The translations under genes and the position numbers were made by a program. A stretch of 64,000 nucleotides of DNA from Aselliscus stoliczkanus (Eukaryota; Chordata; Mammalia; Chiroptera; Hipposideridae): the NCBI GenBank assembly GCA_033961575.1, contig CM066737.1, forward strand, positions 103,134,709 to 103,198,708, written 5' to 3'. Positions 11,120 to 24,700 of this stretch are shown here, piece by piece (the stretch's first letter is position 1; every line of letters starts with the position of its first letter). The notes below the pieces were generated by a model that was not told the origin of the DNA, did no database searches, and was given only the letters and a program-made list of their open reading frames with translations.

Positions 11120-11530
11120 AATTAGTTCTTGTTTATATTTTCATGTATATCCCTCCAGATGTTTTATATATACATATATATTTAAATTATATATGATAAA
11201 TTAATGGTTAGTTGTTTATACATGATGCACATAAATAACTTCAACAGAGATATAACTGAATCACATATGACTTGAACCACACTTGCTTTTCTAAGCACCC
11301 ACTTTCAGATAATGCAGTATCCATCGTCGTATCTAAAAAAAAAAATCCTACTGCCAAAAACCTCATGAATGATGCAGATTCATTTTGTCCCAATCAACAT
11401 CATTGGTTTTGATGATCGCATAGTATTTCATTGTATACATGTGTTGTTATTTATATAACCAAGACGCTAATTTTGAAAAATTAGGCTACACACTGAAAAT
11501 CTTTTATTGACGAAGTCTTTTTTTCCTCTC
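11120..11530 (-). repeat. Old L1-like 3' fragment
   Basis: Phrases CATGTATATCCCTCCAGATG, GATCGCATAGTATTTCATTG and TATAACCAAGACGCTAATTT are of the antisense L1M type. Diverged. Confidence 0.45.
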
Positions 11531-11825
11531 ACAAATTTAGGCATTGTATTAGTCAATATAGTTCATGCAACTGTGTGAAAAGCAAATTTTCAACATAAAC
11601 TCCAATAGTGTATTTTATCAGAAAAAAAAAGGCCTTGAAATAGTAAGCAGGGAGAGGAAGGACTCAGAGGGTTAAAAATGAGAAAATTCATGTTAACAGG
11701 ACCTCATAATCTTCCTTGTGTGACTAGGCGACGTCCCCAGGACTTTCTGGGTCAGTTTCTCAAACAAATAACATTAAAACAATTGTCATTGGCTCCTGTC
11801 ACAAAAATAGTATGATTAAAAAAAT

Positions 11826-12280
11826 CTATATTAGTTTCCTATGGCTGCTGTACCAAATTACCACAGACTTGGTGGCTTAAAATAACAGAAATATATTCTC
11901 TCGCAGCTCTGGAATGCAGAATTCCTAAATCAAGGTTCTCGGCAGGGCTCTGCGCCACCCAGAGTGTCTTGGAGAGAATCCTTCCTTGCCTCTTCCAGCT
12001 TCTAGTGGCTTTAGGCCATCCCTACCTGTGGCTGCATTATTTCAATCTTTGTCTCCATCTTCACAAAATCTTCTCCTTTGTGTCTGTGGCTATCCCTTGT
12101 CCATCTCATAAGGCACTTGTCTTTGTATTTAGGGCCCTCCTGGATTATCTCATTTCAAGGTCCTTAATTGCATTACATCTGCAAAGATCCTGTTCCCAAA
12201 TAAAGTCACATTCAGAAGTTCTGGTGGTTAGCACATGAACATATCCTTTTGAAGTCCACCATTCAACCCACTACAGTATT
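11826..12280. repeat. Old interspersed repeat, near full length
   Basis: Runs from TTAGTTTCCTATGGCTGCTG, TGGTGGCTTAAAATAACAGA through AATCAAGGTTCTCGGCAGGG, CCTTGCCTCTTCCAGCTTCT, CATTACATCTGCAAAGATCC to CCACCATTCAACCCACTACA. A common mammalian family whose name I will not guess. Confidence 0.7.
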
Positions 12281-12504
12281 GTTTTTAAATGTTCTGAGAA
12301 TCCATAATTCCTTTGAGTCAATCATGAGTGAGCGAAATGTGAATCAAAACTACTAGATGTCATTTTTCCTAGGTACTGGTGTACATTTGACTCCTCTAAT
12401 TTCTTTTCAGCTCTATTTACATTTTTAAGTGTTGCTAATGAAGATTATCAGACAAACTAAAACTTCAGTAACTTGCTTTTCAACTAATCTTTTTTTTTTT
12501 TAAG

Positions 12505-12706
12505 CGGTCAATGTTAGAACGATCTGAACAGCAGATTAGGGCGGCTTCTGGTTTGGAGGAACTGCTGCGAATCACACACTTCGAGGACTGGAAGCTGTGG
12601 CGATGCCGACTAAAGCTGAAAAGTTTTACCAGCACCGACTCGCGCTCGGCATCCCATCGGTCCACTAGGTTTGCAGCAACTTTCTATGACATTGAAACAC
12701 TAAAAG
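12505..12706 (+). CDS. VEGFD: VEGFD exon 2 (N-terminal propeptide and start of the VEGF domain)
   Basis: Acceptor is a T-tract followed by AAG at 12491-12504; donor is GTAGGT from 12707. Reads RSMLERSEQQIRAAS... and ends DIETLK plus one base (phase 1). The motif STRFAATFYDIE carries the N-terminal maturation site known for VEGF-D. Human reads RSSQSTLERSEQ here as I recall, so the window lacks three residues (a 9-bp in-frame loss) just inside the exon. A use of the ATG at 12511 as a start is unlikely, since the frame is open through the splice acceptor and the upstream propeptide residues match. Confidence 0.94.
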
Positions 12707-15700
12707 GTAGGTGTATGTGTGTGTGTAGGCCAATTCGTCCTCTTTCTCAGATACTAACAAATGCACCAACCTCTTCCAAAAGTTTGAGCAGGGCAGGCAT
12801 GTCAGGGAGAGAAATGAGGTGCTTTGGTGTCATAGCTTTGGCTTTGGTGGAGAATCCTGGTTTCCTATGTGTACTGCATAGAGAAATATATTCAATAGGA
12901 TTTTGAGATAAAAAAACAACACAAAGAACACTTCAAAACATAGGAATATATTTAACTCAAAGATATGAGGGCAAAACAAACTCAGAAAGATGGTTCTTAA
13001 TAGAAAAAAATCACTGGGTTTACTTAAAAAATAAAACAACCTGGGTATTCATCAACAAGGGGCATGTTACTGCTGTACATACATGGATAAAAACTAATAG
13101 ATTAGGTATAGCTTTTTGATTTCTTCAAAATTCTGTGACTTTTTTTTTTTAGTAAAAATGAGAAGTAGAGTCAGAAGCTGAGTTGTAACAATGTCTACTG
13201 GTATTACTAGAGGAATAATGGAGGGGGGAAATCTCTAGACAAAGGAATCCAAACTCTAGACTAGAAAATAACATAATTGGAAATAAAGGGAATGATTATT
13301 CCCTCGTAAGGTATGGCAGCTCTTTATAAGAAAACCATCGTCTATCTGGACTATGCCATAATGAATGAAATGCTTGCCAAATAATACTGTGTGGCCTCCG
13401 ATTAACCATTTAACTTTTTTGATGACATGTAAAATCATCCCAAAACACTACTGGGGCACTGTTGATCTAGCATTTTAGATTTGATTAAGCTATGATTACC
13501 TGGTAATAGATCATATCTATTGCGTAATTCAAACTGACCAGTAAGCCAAAATTATTGTTTTCTTTCTTTCTAGACTTCTCTTTATGTTTTTGCATTTGTA
13601 AAAAGATGATGATGTTGCACAGGCTGCTGTTGTTGGCTGTGGGGAAGGCTGTGTGGAGGCAGGGGTAAATCCCTTGGCTGCACTGTGGGCATGCGTGTGA
13701 AGAGATTTCTTTGTGCTCATGTGTATGGCTGCATGAGTTGAGATAGTTGGAACTGTGGCCTAGAACCCAATTTAGCCAGAGGTCTGAAGCTCTAGTGGTA
13801 TCATGTGTTGAATTAGCATGAACTTCATGAAAGCAAGGGAGTTAGGCCACACCTGAGATCAAAGGCCTTAACCAGATTACCTGTCTGTCTGAAGGCCTGA
13901 CAGGAGTCTGGAGATGACTCTGTGATGATGGAGGTAGACAAGCTAATTACCATAAAACCAAGTCTAAGTGATTTTCAAAACGTCAGTGACATTGACATTT
14001 TCTAAGGAGGAAACCATAAAAAAGTATAAAAGTATGTTTCAAAGAACATAAACTCTAAATGTGTCATTACATGGAGGATCATCTGCCGTTTTTTACTAAG
14101 TTAGAAACACCGTGAATCAAATGAGCATGTTACATCAATTACAATTTGTTATTAACTCTGCCTCATGGATTCCAGGGTCATCGTAGAGGACTTTACTCTA
14201 TGGCATTGGTCATACATAGTGCCACACAATTTTGATTAAAATCTTCCTGCTCCAACTTTTGAAACTTAGTTTTACTTTTTTAAAAAAGGAAATGGACAGC
14301 AACATTTAAGTAGAATTTTGAACAAGGACTATTTTTATAAGTTGATTACTTGCTTTATCCAGGATTCATGATTTATAATAGTGAATTAAATAATACCCAT
14401 GTTAACACCTCATTGGGTAATTTATCTCTCATGTTTATCACCTTCAGGCTCTTTCCATAAACATTCAAAATCAGAAATGTAGTGACTGAAGTAGCAGCAT
14501 ATGAGGAAAGTTGAGATTAAAGGGGAAGGATATGGAAAGCTGTTTTAAGGGAGTGATTTAGAGACTAGGGTTATAGATCTCCAACGGTAATATTGTATCT
14601 GTATACTTCAAGCAGACCTTCTCTCTGTCTCTTCTGGTGAGAACATGTTCACATATATGGGAATTCAGAATAATCTGGCAAGAGAGCAATGCAAATGTTT
14701 AAAGATGGGGTAAAAATGGAGAAGAGTGTATCTATTGCTGCATCACACATTACCCCAACACTTAGCTGCTTAAAATAACATTTTTTATCTCACAGCTTTT
14801 GTGGGTCATAACTGCATATGTGTCCTAAATGGGTGTCTCTCCCTCTGAGTCTCTGTAGAGACTACAGCCAAGGCTTCAGCTTGGGCCCCAGGCAGCATCG
14901 TGAAGTTCAACTGGGGCAGGATGTGCCTCCAAGGTCACTCAGTGGCTGTTGGCCAGAGCCCACCCTCAGTCCCCTTCCAACCTTCTCAGCATGACAGCTT
15001 GCTTCATCAAAGCCTATAGGCCCAGACGGCAAGAGAAAGAGAGAGTGCCAGCCAGTGAGAGCGACTGCTAGCGAGATGGAATCATGGCCTTTTTTAGCCT
15101 AAGTGGAAGTGACATCCCATCACTTTGGCTGTGTTCTCCTCATAAGAATGAACTCACTAGGTCCAGCTCACACACAGAGGAGGGGATTACACAAGGGTGT
15201 ACACACCCGGAGCTGGGCATCATTGGGTGGTCAGTTTCAAGGCTGCCGGCCACAGGAGGTTTTCACCACCACCTTCGACCTTTAATAAAGTACATTTCCA
15301 TGGCAAGCTAAAAGAATGCCTTCAAATGTTGTCTTTGTCATAAAATCGAGTCACTTCCCGAAAACATCCATAGAAAGGCTATACAACATTAAGTATCAAA
15401 GTGCCAAATCTATTTTGAAAAATAAACTATGAGAGAAAAGCAAGTTTTACGAGAATGTATGTCATCCTTTTATTCTCACAGGCTTGTCTTTTTCTTGTTT
15501 TTCTCCAATTCTCTAGAATGGGCAGAATATTTCTCCTTTCATCAAAATGAACTGTCTCATTTCATCATTTATATAAATATCCGTATGAGACACTTGCAAA
15601 TGAGAAAACTCTCACTCGAGGAAAGATGAGTTCCACTTACAGTTCCATTTGTGTGTTTGCCAGGTTTGAATCCTACCTACTGGCTTCCAGTAGAAGACAT

Positions 15701-18700
15701 GCTATCCAGCTGTGTTGTGTGAATTGTTTAATAAATAACACTTACGTGTTATTTCTTACATGGTTTGAATGTTTCTGAAAACAATCTTTGCTTAAAGGAC
15801 TGACAAAAAAATATCCATCTAGTAAAACCAACAAGCACTACAAATGTGAAGTGACCATGTCCAGCATAACCCTGGCTCACGTTGGCATGTCCGGGCTATT
15901 TTTGCTACTCGCCCCAATGAGCTTCCTCTCTGCAGTTATAGATGAGGAATGGCAAAGAACCCAGTGCAGCCCTAGAGAGACGTGTGTGGAAGTCGCCAGC
16001 GAGCTAGGGAGGAGCACCAACAGGTTCTTCAAGCCTCCCTGTGTGAACGTGTTCCGGTGTGGCGGCTGCTGCAATGAAGAAAGCCTCATTTGTATGAACA
16101 CAAGCACCTCGTACGTTTCCAAACAGGTATGAGGACATCAGCGGGTACGCCCTCTCTGAAGCCCTGATGATCATAGTGTTGACAGCTACAACTAAGCTCG
16201 GTGCCAAGCACTGTGCTAAATACTTTACGTGTTGTCTCATTTAATCCCTGAAATAAGCTTAAAGGGTATCTTATTATCCTCCTTTATAGATGAAGAAACT
16301 GAGGCTCAGGGAAGTAACCTATGTCAGAGCAAGGATTCAAATCCAGGTCTGTGAGACTCTAGAGCCTGAACTCTTTATCAGTTACTGCCTCTCTGATGCT
16401 ATAATGTCAAGAATCAGAAAGGCTTATGGAAGTTACTAGAACAGATGTTAAAAGGAATGAAGGCAGCTGCACTCTCTTGTGGATTTGTTAGGTTCTGTGT
16501 TGTTCAAATGGAGTAACTGAGAAGAGTAATTTAATAAAGGGTGTGTGGGCTGAGTTAGGGGAAGTAGGAAGGGTGGGTGCAGTGCCCAGAGCTAGCAAAG
16601 AGGGGGAGCTGTTCCCACCTTTGGACTGAAGAGGCAAGGAGATGGAGCAGTTATGGGGCCCAGAGAGAAAGTGGAGAAGAGGGCTGCTGGACTGGCCTGA
16701 GGAGTGGCGGCCACAGCCAACCCTTAGCTTGGCAAGGAGTCAGGGGTAGGGGTGGAAGAAGCAAGAGGAACTAGAGAAGCAGTCCATGGAGGGCAGCATC
16801 CTGGGACACAGACCTCAGTGGGGAAGGAAGGAGAGAGGATGGCATCTTTGGAGGGACAAATGGGGAATATCTAGCACAAAAGACCTTTGAACATAATTGT
16901 GCAGTCCCCATGAAAAAAAGAATTCTCCCCTCTCCATTTTATAAAATCTCTTTTGTTCCATAGGTAAGTTTTTCTTTTTATCACTACCATATTGTTATAC
17001 AACGTAATAAATGTTACATAGGAAAGCAACAGTAACAAACTTAGGGAAACACATTAAAAAGCTACATTCCTTTTGATGCTATGTTGCAAATTCCTCATGC
17101 ATGTTGATATATTTATTTACTTGTCATATTTGCTTATACAATCTATTCTTCAGTGTACAATATGTACAATATGTATACAGTAGTAGGACAACAAAATTAC
17201 ATATGCACCAAATATGTCCATGTTAGGTAATTATTTTAATTGGATGGGAAGAAAAGAATGTTGGTTTTTTTGGCAATAAGTTACTTATCCTTAATTTTGT
17301 TCCTCCTACCCCCTAAAATATCCCTTAAACTGTAGAATTTCTTTTTCTAAATCCTTTTAGAGACTCTTGGGACTTGTAAAAATTCTGACCTCTACTATTT
17401 GACAATCAGGTCAAAAAATAACATAACTATGGCTAAGCATCAACAGTCAGGAGAAACAAAGCTTGCATAACACAAGAGGCTTTAGTTCATGACAGTGTTA
17501 TTCCCTAGAGCATAGCTGAAAAATTTCGCAAGAAGATGAAGTTTATGCAAAGTAAACACTCTAAAAACACTCTCTTACTTAGATTCATAGAGGTTCCATT
17601 ACATATTAAAAGGTCAGAATAAACACAACTTTAATGGATTGTTTCTTCTTAATAGAGAGTTGAGTACTTTATTTTGACTCTTATACTCAACAAATGATTA
17701 GTTTTAAAGAATGTACTTAAGTATAAGTGTACAAGAAATTTTATTTCCAAGTATGCATATTTAAACATTTTAGTAGCAGGTTCTTTAAAAAAAAAAAAAA
17801 CCTACCTCTCATTCCAAAGTTACGGACTATTTGATGAAATACCTCTTAGAAACAAAGGGAATAAATGAATACTCTCTGTAGTGAGAGCTATATGGGATGG
17901 TGATTGAATAGAAAAAACATTAAAAATCAAGTTCAAATTCATCCATACATCATAGAACCACTGTGGAAACAAAGTAATTGATGTTTCTCTAAGTTCTATT
18001 TGCCAGGATCCCACCTTGCTTCTTCTGGTCATAGCAATTTCATTCCAAAATGTAATAAGGTGTATGCTTAAGAGTATCCCCTTTGGCTCTAGAGTCGACT
18101 GTCTGGGTTCAAACCCCCACTCTTCCTATTAATAGTTATGTGGCTATAGGCAAGTTATATAGCCTCTCTGTACATCTGTTTCTTCATCCATAAAAAGGGG
18201 GCGAGGGTAATAACAAAAACACCCTATAATGTTGTTATCAGGTGTAAATGAATTCATATAACAGTGCTCACAACAGGGCCAGGCATATAGAAACACAGAA
18301 AGAATGATATTCGTGTTACCTATAATTAAGTGGTTGGGCATGATGAGCTTGTGTCATCCAGTTATTACTATGCAATGCTGCATAATAAACACCCTAAAGC
18401 TCACAGCCTTCAAACAACAAAGACTTATTCTCACTCACGTATCTGAGGTTCAGTTAGTTTAGTGTGGCTTCAGTTGGGCTTGACTCCTGGCTGCAGGTTG
18501 AGTCCAGGTCTGTCCCCTTTGTCACTTCTCCCATGGACCAGGGAGCCTGCTAGGTCATGCTATTCTCATGGCTGCTGCACGCACATGAGAAAACAGGCCC
18601 CAGTAGGCACCCACAATTCAAATTCATAGTTGTGTCATATGTGCTAACATCCTGTTGGCCATAGCAATCACATGGCCAAGTACAAAGTCAAGGAACAAAA

Positions 18701-21700
18701 AACTATATTCCTTGAATACAGATGGCATGAGAAGGCCTAAGTAAATCATTTTAAACAATAATCTAGTCAACATGGTCTCAAATAAACTTGATAGCTATAA
18801 TTTCAGGTAGTCCTTACTATTTATACTCTAAAGCAGGAGCAGGGACCGACAGTGCCATTTTACAAGGGTACCAGTGACACAGAAAACTTACGAGGTTTGA
18901 CCAAGCTTAAATACTTGGTAAAGTTGGATAAGACCCTAGTTTCCTGACTTTCAGCCCAGCATTCTTTCCACCATGCCACCCTTTATCCTTATTAGTTCTA
19001 TTCTTGATGGACGACTTTGCTAAAGCCATTGCCATAAAGGACAAAGGCGAAAATGCAGCCTATGGAAATTATTATTTTAAAAATATATATGTATTATGGT
19101 TGTCTTTCTGTAGCTCTTTGAAATATCAGTGCCTTTGACATCAGTACCTGAATTAGTGCCTGTCAAAGTTGCCAACCATACAGGTTGTAAGTGCTTGTCA
19201 ACGGCTCCCCGTCATCCATACTCCATTATTAGAAGGTCCATCCAGGCCCCAGAAGAAGATCGGTAAGCATTTCTTGCTCTCCGTTAAACTTGTTCTTGCC
19301 TTTGCCAAAGCTGTGTGTGTGGGATACTTAATTCATTACAGAGTCATCACTATCTCTTCAAGTTCTTCACCTTTTAGCTTCTAGCTCAGATCTATGGGAT
19401 ACTTAATTCATTACAGAGTCATCACTATCTCTTCAAGTTCTTCACCTTTTAGCTTCTAGCTCAGATCTACTGATAATAACTATTTGGCACATATATTTTT
19501 TATTAGGTGTTAGATGTATATTGCAGTAGGACCCAAAAGCTCAGTGGTTATGAACTCGCATGTCTACTTATGACACCTTTGTTCATAATACATACAGTTG
19601 TAAAACTTTATTCTGGCCTCAAATCTGGCACATGGTCCCTCATTCCAGAACAAGCATTAAATAAAGCTCGTTTTAGGCTGTTTATACATTTCAGTCCCAA
19701 AATTAGAGGAAAAAAATAAAAAGGTTCCTGGAATCATTGGGGAGTGGCAAAAGTATCTGCATCTGAGTTGGGCGATTTTTTAACCCTTCTTGTTAAGATT
19801 ACCAAATGGAAAATTCTAATTTTACATTAAAATGACTTAAAATTAATTCGACTCTGAAATTTTCTTGAGAGTATTTTGTGATTCTTCGTGACACAAATTA
19901 TGACACCCTGAAGTGTTCTGACATCAAAGGTAAGAATCACTCATTTGGGCAAAAAAAGATTGAGACACAAATACAGGGCAAATTACAAACACTGAATGAA
20001 AACATGAAGTAACTAAGTTGGGTCCTTAGATCTTGCAAAGGTAAAGCAGTCAGCACTTGTGTGAGTGGCAAGTGAAGGCGTGAGCTGCAGGTTATGTGTT
20101 AACACTGAACCAAGGAGACACCTCTCCTTCTCTCAAGCAGAAAAGAAAGCTCATGTATAAGGAACATTTATCCTCAAGGTGTTCCTGCTGTGCTGGCCAA
20201 TTGCTTTATCTCCATTTTAGAGAGGTAGTTTACATGAGCGCAATGAGGATACCAACATGGGCCTGTGAAGCAACTTCCTCTGCAACTAGACTGAGGAACA
20301 AAAGGACAGCAACTTGTCTGTTCCCTTTCCCCGATTCCCCAATGCTCTTCCCCCTCCCAATTCCCCAATAAAATCTTTTTTTAAAAAAAAGAGGTAGTTC
20401 TTAAACGAGCAAAATAAACAGAAACGGACTCATAGATATAGAGGAAAAACTGATGGTTGCTAGTTGGGAGGGGGGTGGGGATGAGGGAGAAGGGGAAGGG
20501 ATTAGACAGCATAAATAGGCAACTATAATATTGCCACAGGGATATGAAAGACAGTTCGGGGAATATAATAATGTTGTAAATATTTTGTGGGGTGTCAGAT
20601 GGTCACATGTCTTGTTAGGGAGACCACTTCATGGATGGAGTAGAGTCTGGATCACTGCCCTGTACACCTGAAGCTGATGTTGTATAATATTGTATGCCAA
20701 CTGCAACTGAATATATAGATAGTCACGGGATGTGGAGTATACTCTGGAAGGGAGTCAAAGGAATTGTAATAGATATGTATGATATGGGGGGGGGAGTAGG
20801 GTGGTGAACTGGGGGAGGGGTTTGTCACTTTGAGGGGTAAAAAGTATAACTATTGCACTGTGTTGTACAGCTGAAACTAAATTTTTAAAAAATGTTTATT
20901 TCACAATAAAAGAATTAAAAAAAAGAGAGGTAGTTCTTAGGTGCTATGTTGGAACAATATTTACTTTTGGTAGATAAGTTCAGTTGGCAGCTAATTTGCA
21001 TTGTTTCAACACCAAGCTTCTTTAAAAGATGATAACTTTCCAAAATTACAGTTTAATTTCCAAAGGTTTCTACATAGAATATTTGTAATTACAGAATTAC
21101 TATGTAATAACATGCAGTTCAGGAATATGAATTAAGCTTCTTAAAAATTTTAACCATTCTCCACTTAGAATTGTATTCAACATTTTAGAAAAACGTTCAA
21201 AAGGTATTGCTTTTGAAAGATTTTAAATGTGGTTGTTTTTTCCCCTCCCCCGCAGCTGTTCACATTCCAAGAAACTCTGTCCTATTGACATGCTATGGGA
21301 TAGCAACAAATGTAAATGTGTTTTACAGGAGGAGAATCCACTTGCTGGAATGGAAGGTAATGATAGCAGCATGAAATCATAATAGTAATAATAAAAATAA
21401 CAATAATAGCAACTAACATTTATAGAGTGCTTACTATGACCAGACCATGTTGTAAGCCTTTTTATGTGTATAAACTCATTATATCCTCACACTAATCCTA
21501 TAATATACTATTATTATCCCCCTTTTCTACAATTACAAAATAGACACACCAAGATGTCCAGTAATTTCCTCAAGGTCACATAACTACGAGTGATAGAAAC
21601 AGTCAGATTCCAGAACCCTCTGTACCCTTCATTATACAGTAAGTCTACCAATGCATCCTCTGCTTTCTAATCTTAAAGAGAAGCCCAAAGCGATTAGAGG

Positions 21701-24700
21701 ATCCTGAAACATTGAATTTGAAAGGGGATGGTAACCTTTAATGAAAGCCACTTCAGAACTAAACAGTCAACCACATTTCACTAATTTATTTGTATAAAAA
21801 TCTCATCAGAACATAAAGTAATTTTGGACTTGTTGGTTTTTTTTTTAACTGTGTCATGTGAAAAGGGGGCAGGAAATAAAAGAAAAGCTTTTCTGAAACT
21901 AAGGCTCAGTAAAAGCAAAACATGGCTGCCGTGAGAAAAGATGCTGGGAACCATAAGAGATGGGTGATCATCACTGCCCCTAACTCATACCGCTATGATT
22001 TTGGATGATGAACATTTGGCTGAAAATGAAGACCTTTTTTTGTTTGTTTATTTCCCAGATAACTTGACATGATTCCACTGAAAAAAAAATTCAAGGAATC
22101 ATGCAATTTGAACCTTGCTTGTTTTAAACTATGATCTACAAGCAAGACTAGTGAGGATTAAACTGTAAGGAATCGGTCCCTAGAAACCATAATAACTTCC
22201 TACTTCCTGTATTTCTGCCTCTCGGCTTTCTTCGAAATGTTTTCTTGAAAGCTCAACCCCGGGTTTAAGGGAAACTTAAAGTTCGTGTAGTTGAAATGCC
22301 CATGCAGATCTTGAATGGCATCTACATCCTTCTCGCTGAGTGTTCAGTTATATTCTGCTAGAACATACATCAGTCATCGGGAAACTCACCACCCACCAAG
22401 GTAGCCCAGTTGCTCTGGCCACACTCTTGTTGCTAGTAAACTATGTTAAACCTAAATCTCTCTCTCTCTATCCAATGGAATTATAGTGAGAGTCACATAT
22501 GTAACTTATATTCTATAGTCCTCACATTAAAAAGGTCAAAATAAACAAGTGAAATGAATTTTCATAGATTTTATTTAATCCAACATATCAAAAATAGTAT
22601 TATTTTAACATGCAATCATGTTGTAAAACTTATCCATGAGATATTCTCATTTTTTGTGCAAAGTCTTTGAAATCCAGTGTGTATTTTATATTTACAGCAC
22701 ATCTCAATTTGGACTTGCCATGTCGTGCTCGATGTGACTAGTAGCTACCATGTTGGACAGCCCAGCTGTAGAGCGGCAACTCATTAGTTCAGGTTTTACC
22801 CTACGGAGCCATGTAAAACATGTAATTCTTTGTCCATGTGACTCATTTTTAAATAGTGTTAGAAAGTTATTGTGGGAGGCGATATACATAGAGCTTACAG
22901 GCTGTTCTAGTTGAGGTTTCCCTGCTACACAGTTTCTGAGAAAGATTTGTACTCAGGAGGTTTGCATGTAGCTATGATACATTAAAATGTGAGATGGACT
23001 CAGGACTGGGCAGAGGGAGAAGCTGAAGTGCGTTGCAGTTGCTAAGAGGCGTCAGCCAATCATATGGGGAGCTGAATCTGGGATTGTAGGGATGATGTAG
23101 ACTGGGTGTTGGAATGCTACATTTGGGGACTCCATTCTGAATTGCGTGAAGAGCAAAAAGGTGAGCTTTGTAAGCCATCTGCCAACAAGGCAGATGTTCC
23201 TTTGGGGCCAGATGAGAATAGGTTGTTAAAGGACAGTTAAGAAGCACTTAAAAGATTTGCATGGATCACAAGGTGGCAGTAGAGACTCATTCAGAACATT
23301 TCAGGCAGATATGGGCTTCATTCTTGGACAGGTGGTTTAGGGCCACAGCCCACTAGGTGTGTGTTCAACTTCAGCAAGGCAGTTGGCAGAGGCTGGCCTC
23401 CATCCTTCTAGCCAAGTTAAAAGTAACAGAGACTGGTTGTAGGAGAACCTACAGCCTTTGGGATGTTGTCCCAAATTGAGGCAAAGGGGCTGGGTCCTCT
23501 GGACTCATCACTGGATATGGGCTGCCTCAGGGAAGGAATGTAACCTTGGCTGAGGTGGTCTCTTTCCACTGAACTTAATTCCTGGGGAGGGACTCAGCCA
23601 GTGCACATGAGTGCTAAGGGTGGAAAAAGTAGTGGGAAAGGAGGACAGTGCTCTGAGCAGGGGAAAACGAGTGCTCAGGAGTGGAAGTACAAGAACGTAG
23701 TATATGGGGTGCTGGCAAGGGTTCAGCATGGTGGGGCTGTAATGAGAGGGAGCTGGGTAGATGTGAAAGAGAAAGCTGGAGATGTTCACGGGGAAGTTTG
23801 TGAACCTTGTTCCAGAGCTTTGATGTGATGCTAAGGGCAAAGGGAAACCACTCAGCTGGTTCAAACAGGAGAGTGACAGCACCTATTAGAATTTCAACAA
23901 AATCAACCCAATGACAGTATAGAAGAGGATGGGTTGGCCCCCCAGGGAAGGAAAGGAGGTAGGGGACCTTCTGGGAAGTTGTAGCAATGATGGAAGTGAG
24001 AGGCACAGGGTAGTGTGGATCACAATCACTTCTAATTTTCATGTCCTATAATTCAATTAATGTGGGCCACGTTCACAGTCATCATTCCAATATGCCCATC
24101 AAACTAACATCATATACTGAGCTTACTGTTCACTAACTACCTTTTTCATACATGTGGCTGTTAAGCCAACTACCTTTTCTATTGTACAATGGTCTCTTTC
24201 CTGAACGAGCACATTTGGGTTAGTGAATCCAAGTCCAACTTAATTTCATCTTGTTAGGTTCAGGTCATTGCTCTAAACTGTTAGTTACAATACAAAAATA
24301 AAAGGGTTTGGGGTGGGGGGCAGTTCTGATTCTGTAATTTAAATTCCTCAAGATATCCACAAATGCAAAAATTTACTTAGAAACATCCCATCATTTTATT
24401 GATGAAAATAATAAATGGAACAAGGCTGGAAACTGAGTACATTGGTATCTCATCACCAACCTCCCCAGACTGACATCAATATATTATTGTAGTCCAGGGT
24501 ATCGCCCTTAGCTAGTTGCTGCTTCACTCGGTTCTCCTACAACCAGTCTCTGTTACTTTTAACTTGGCTAGAAGGATGGAGGCCAGCCTCTGCCAACTGC
24601 CTTGCTGAAGTTGAACACACACCTAGTGGGCTGTGGCCCTAAACCACCTGTCCAAGAATGAAGCCCATATCTGCCTGAAATGTTCTGAATGAGTCTCTAC

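Larger units (their letters stand above)
1..12504 (+). other. VEGFD: Presumed VEGFD intron 1 (incomplete), repeat-rich
   Basis: No stretch encoding the VEGF-D signal peptide and first propeptide residues could be found upstream of exon 2, so exon 1 is taken to lie before the window and this stretch to be intron. It holds at least six SINEs, several old L1 3' ends, MIR/L2 pieces and a mariner remnant, listed separately. The parts 468-948, 1118-1690, 2680-3380, 4160-4800, 7260-7728, 9590-9898 and 11530-11825 show nothing I can name. Confidence 0.65.
16127..19113 (+). other. VEGFD: VEGFD intron 3
   Basis: 2987 bp. Holds MIRs at 16190 and 18060, the retrocopy-like piece at 16974, and an old repeat at 18345. 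The purine-rich stretch 16430-16900 (many GGAAG and GAGAG words) and 17165-18055 are unassigned. Confidence 0.8.

Noticed and set aside
1..12504. VEGFD exon 1 within the window
   Set aside because: I looked for codons of the remembered signal peptide and first propeptide residues followed by a GT donor in phase 0 and found none.
23508..24042. Minus-strand open frames of 124 and 142 codons in VEGFD intron 5
   Set aside because: Overlapping frames over the same bases, low-complexity S/P/L-rich peptides, no recognisable domain, located in intronic repeat.
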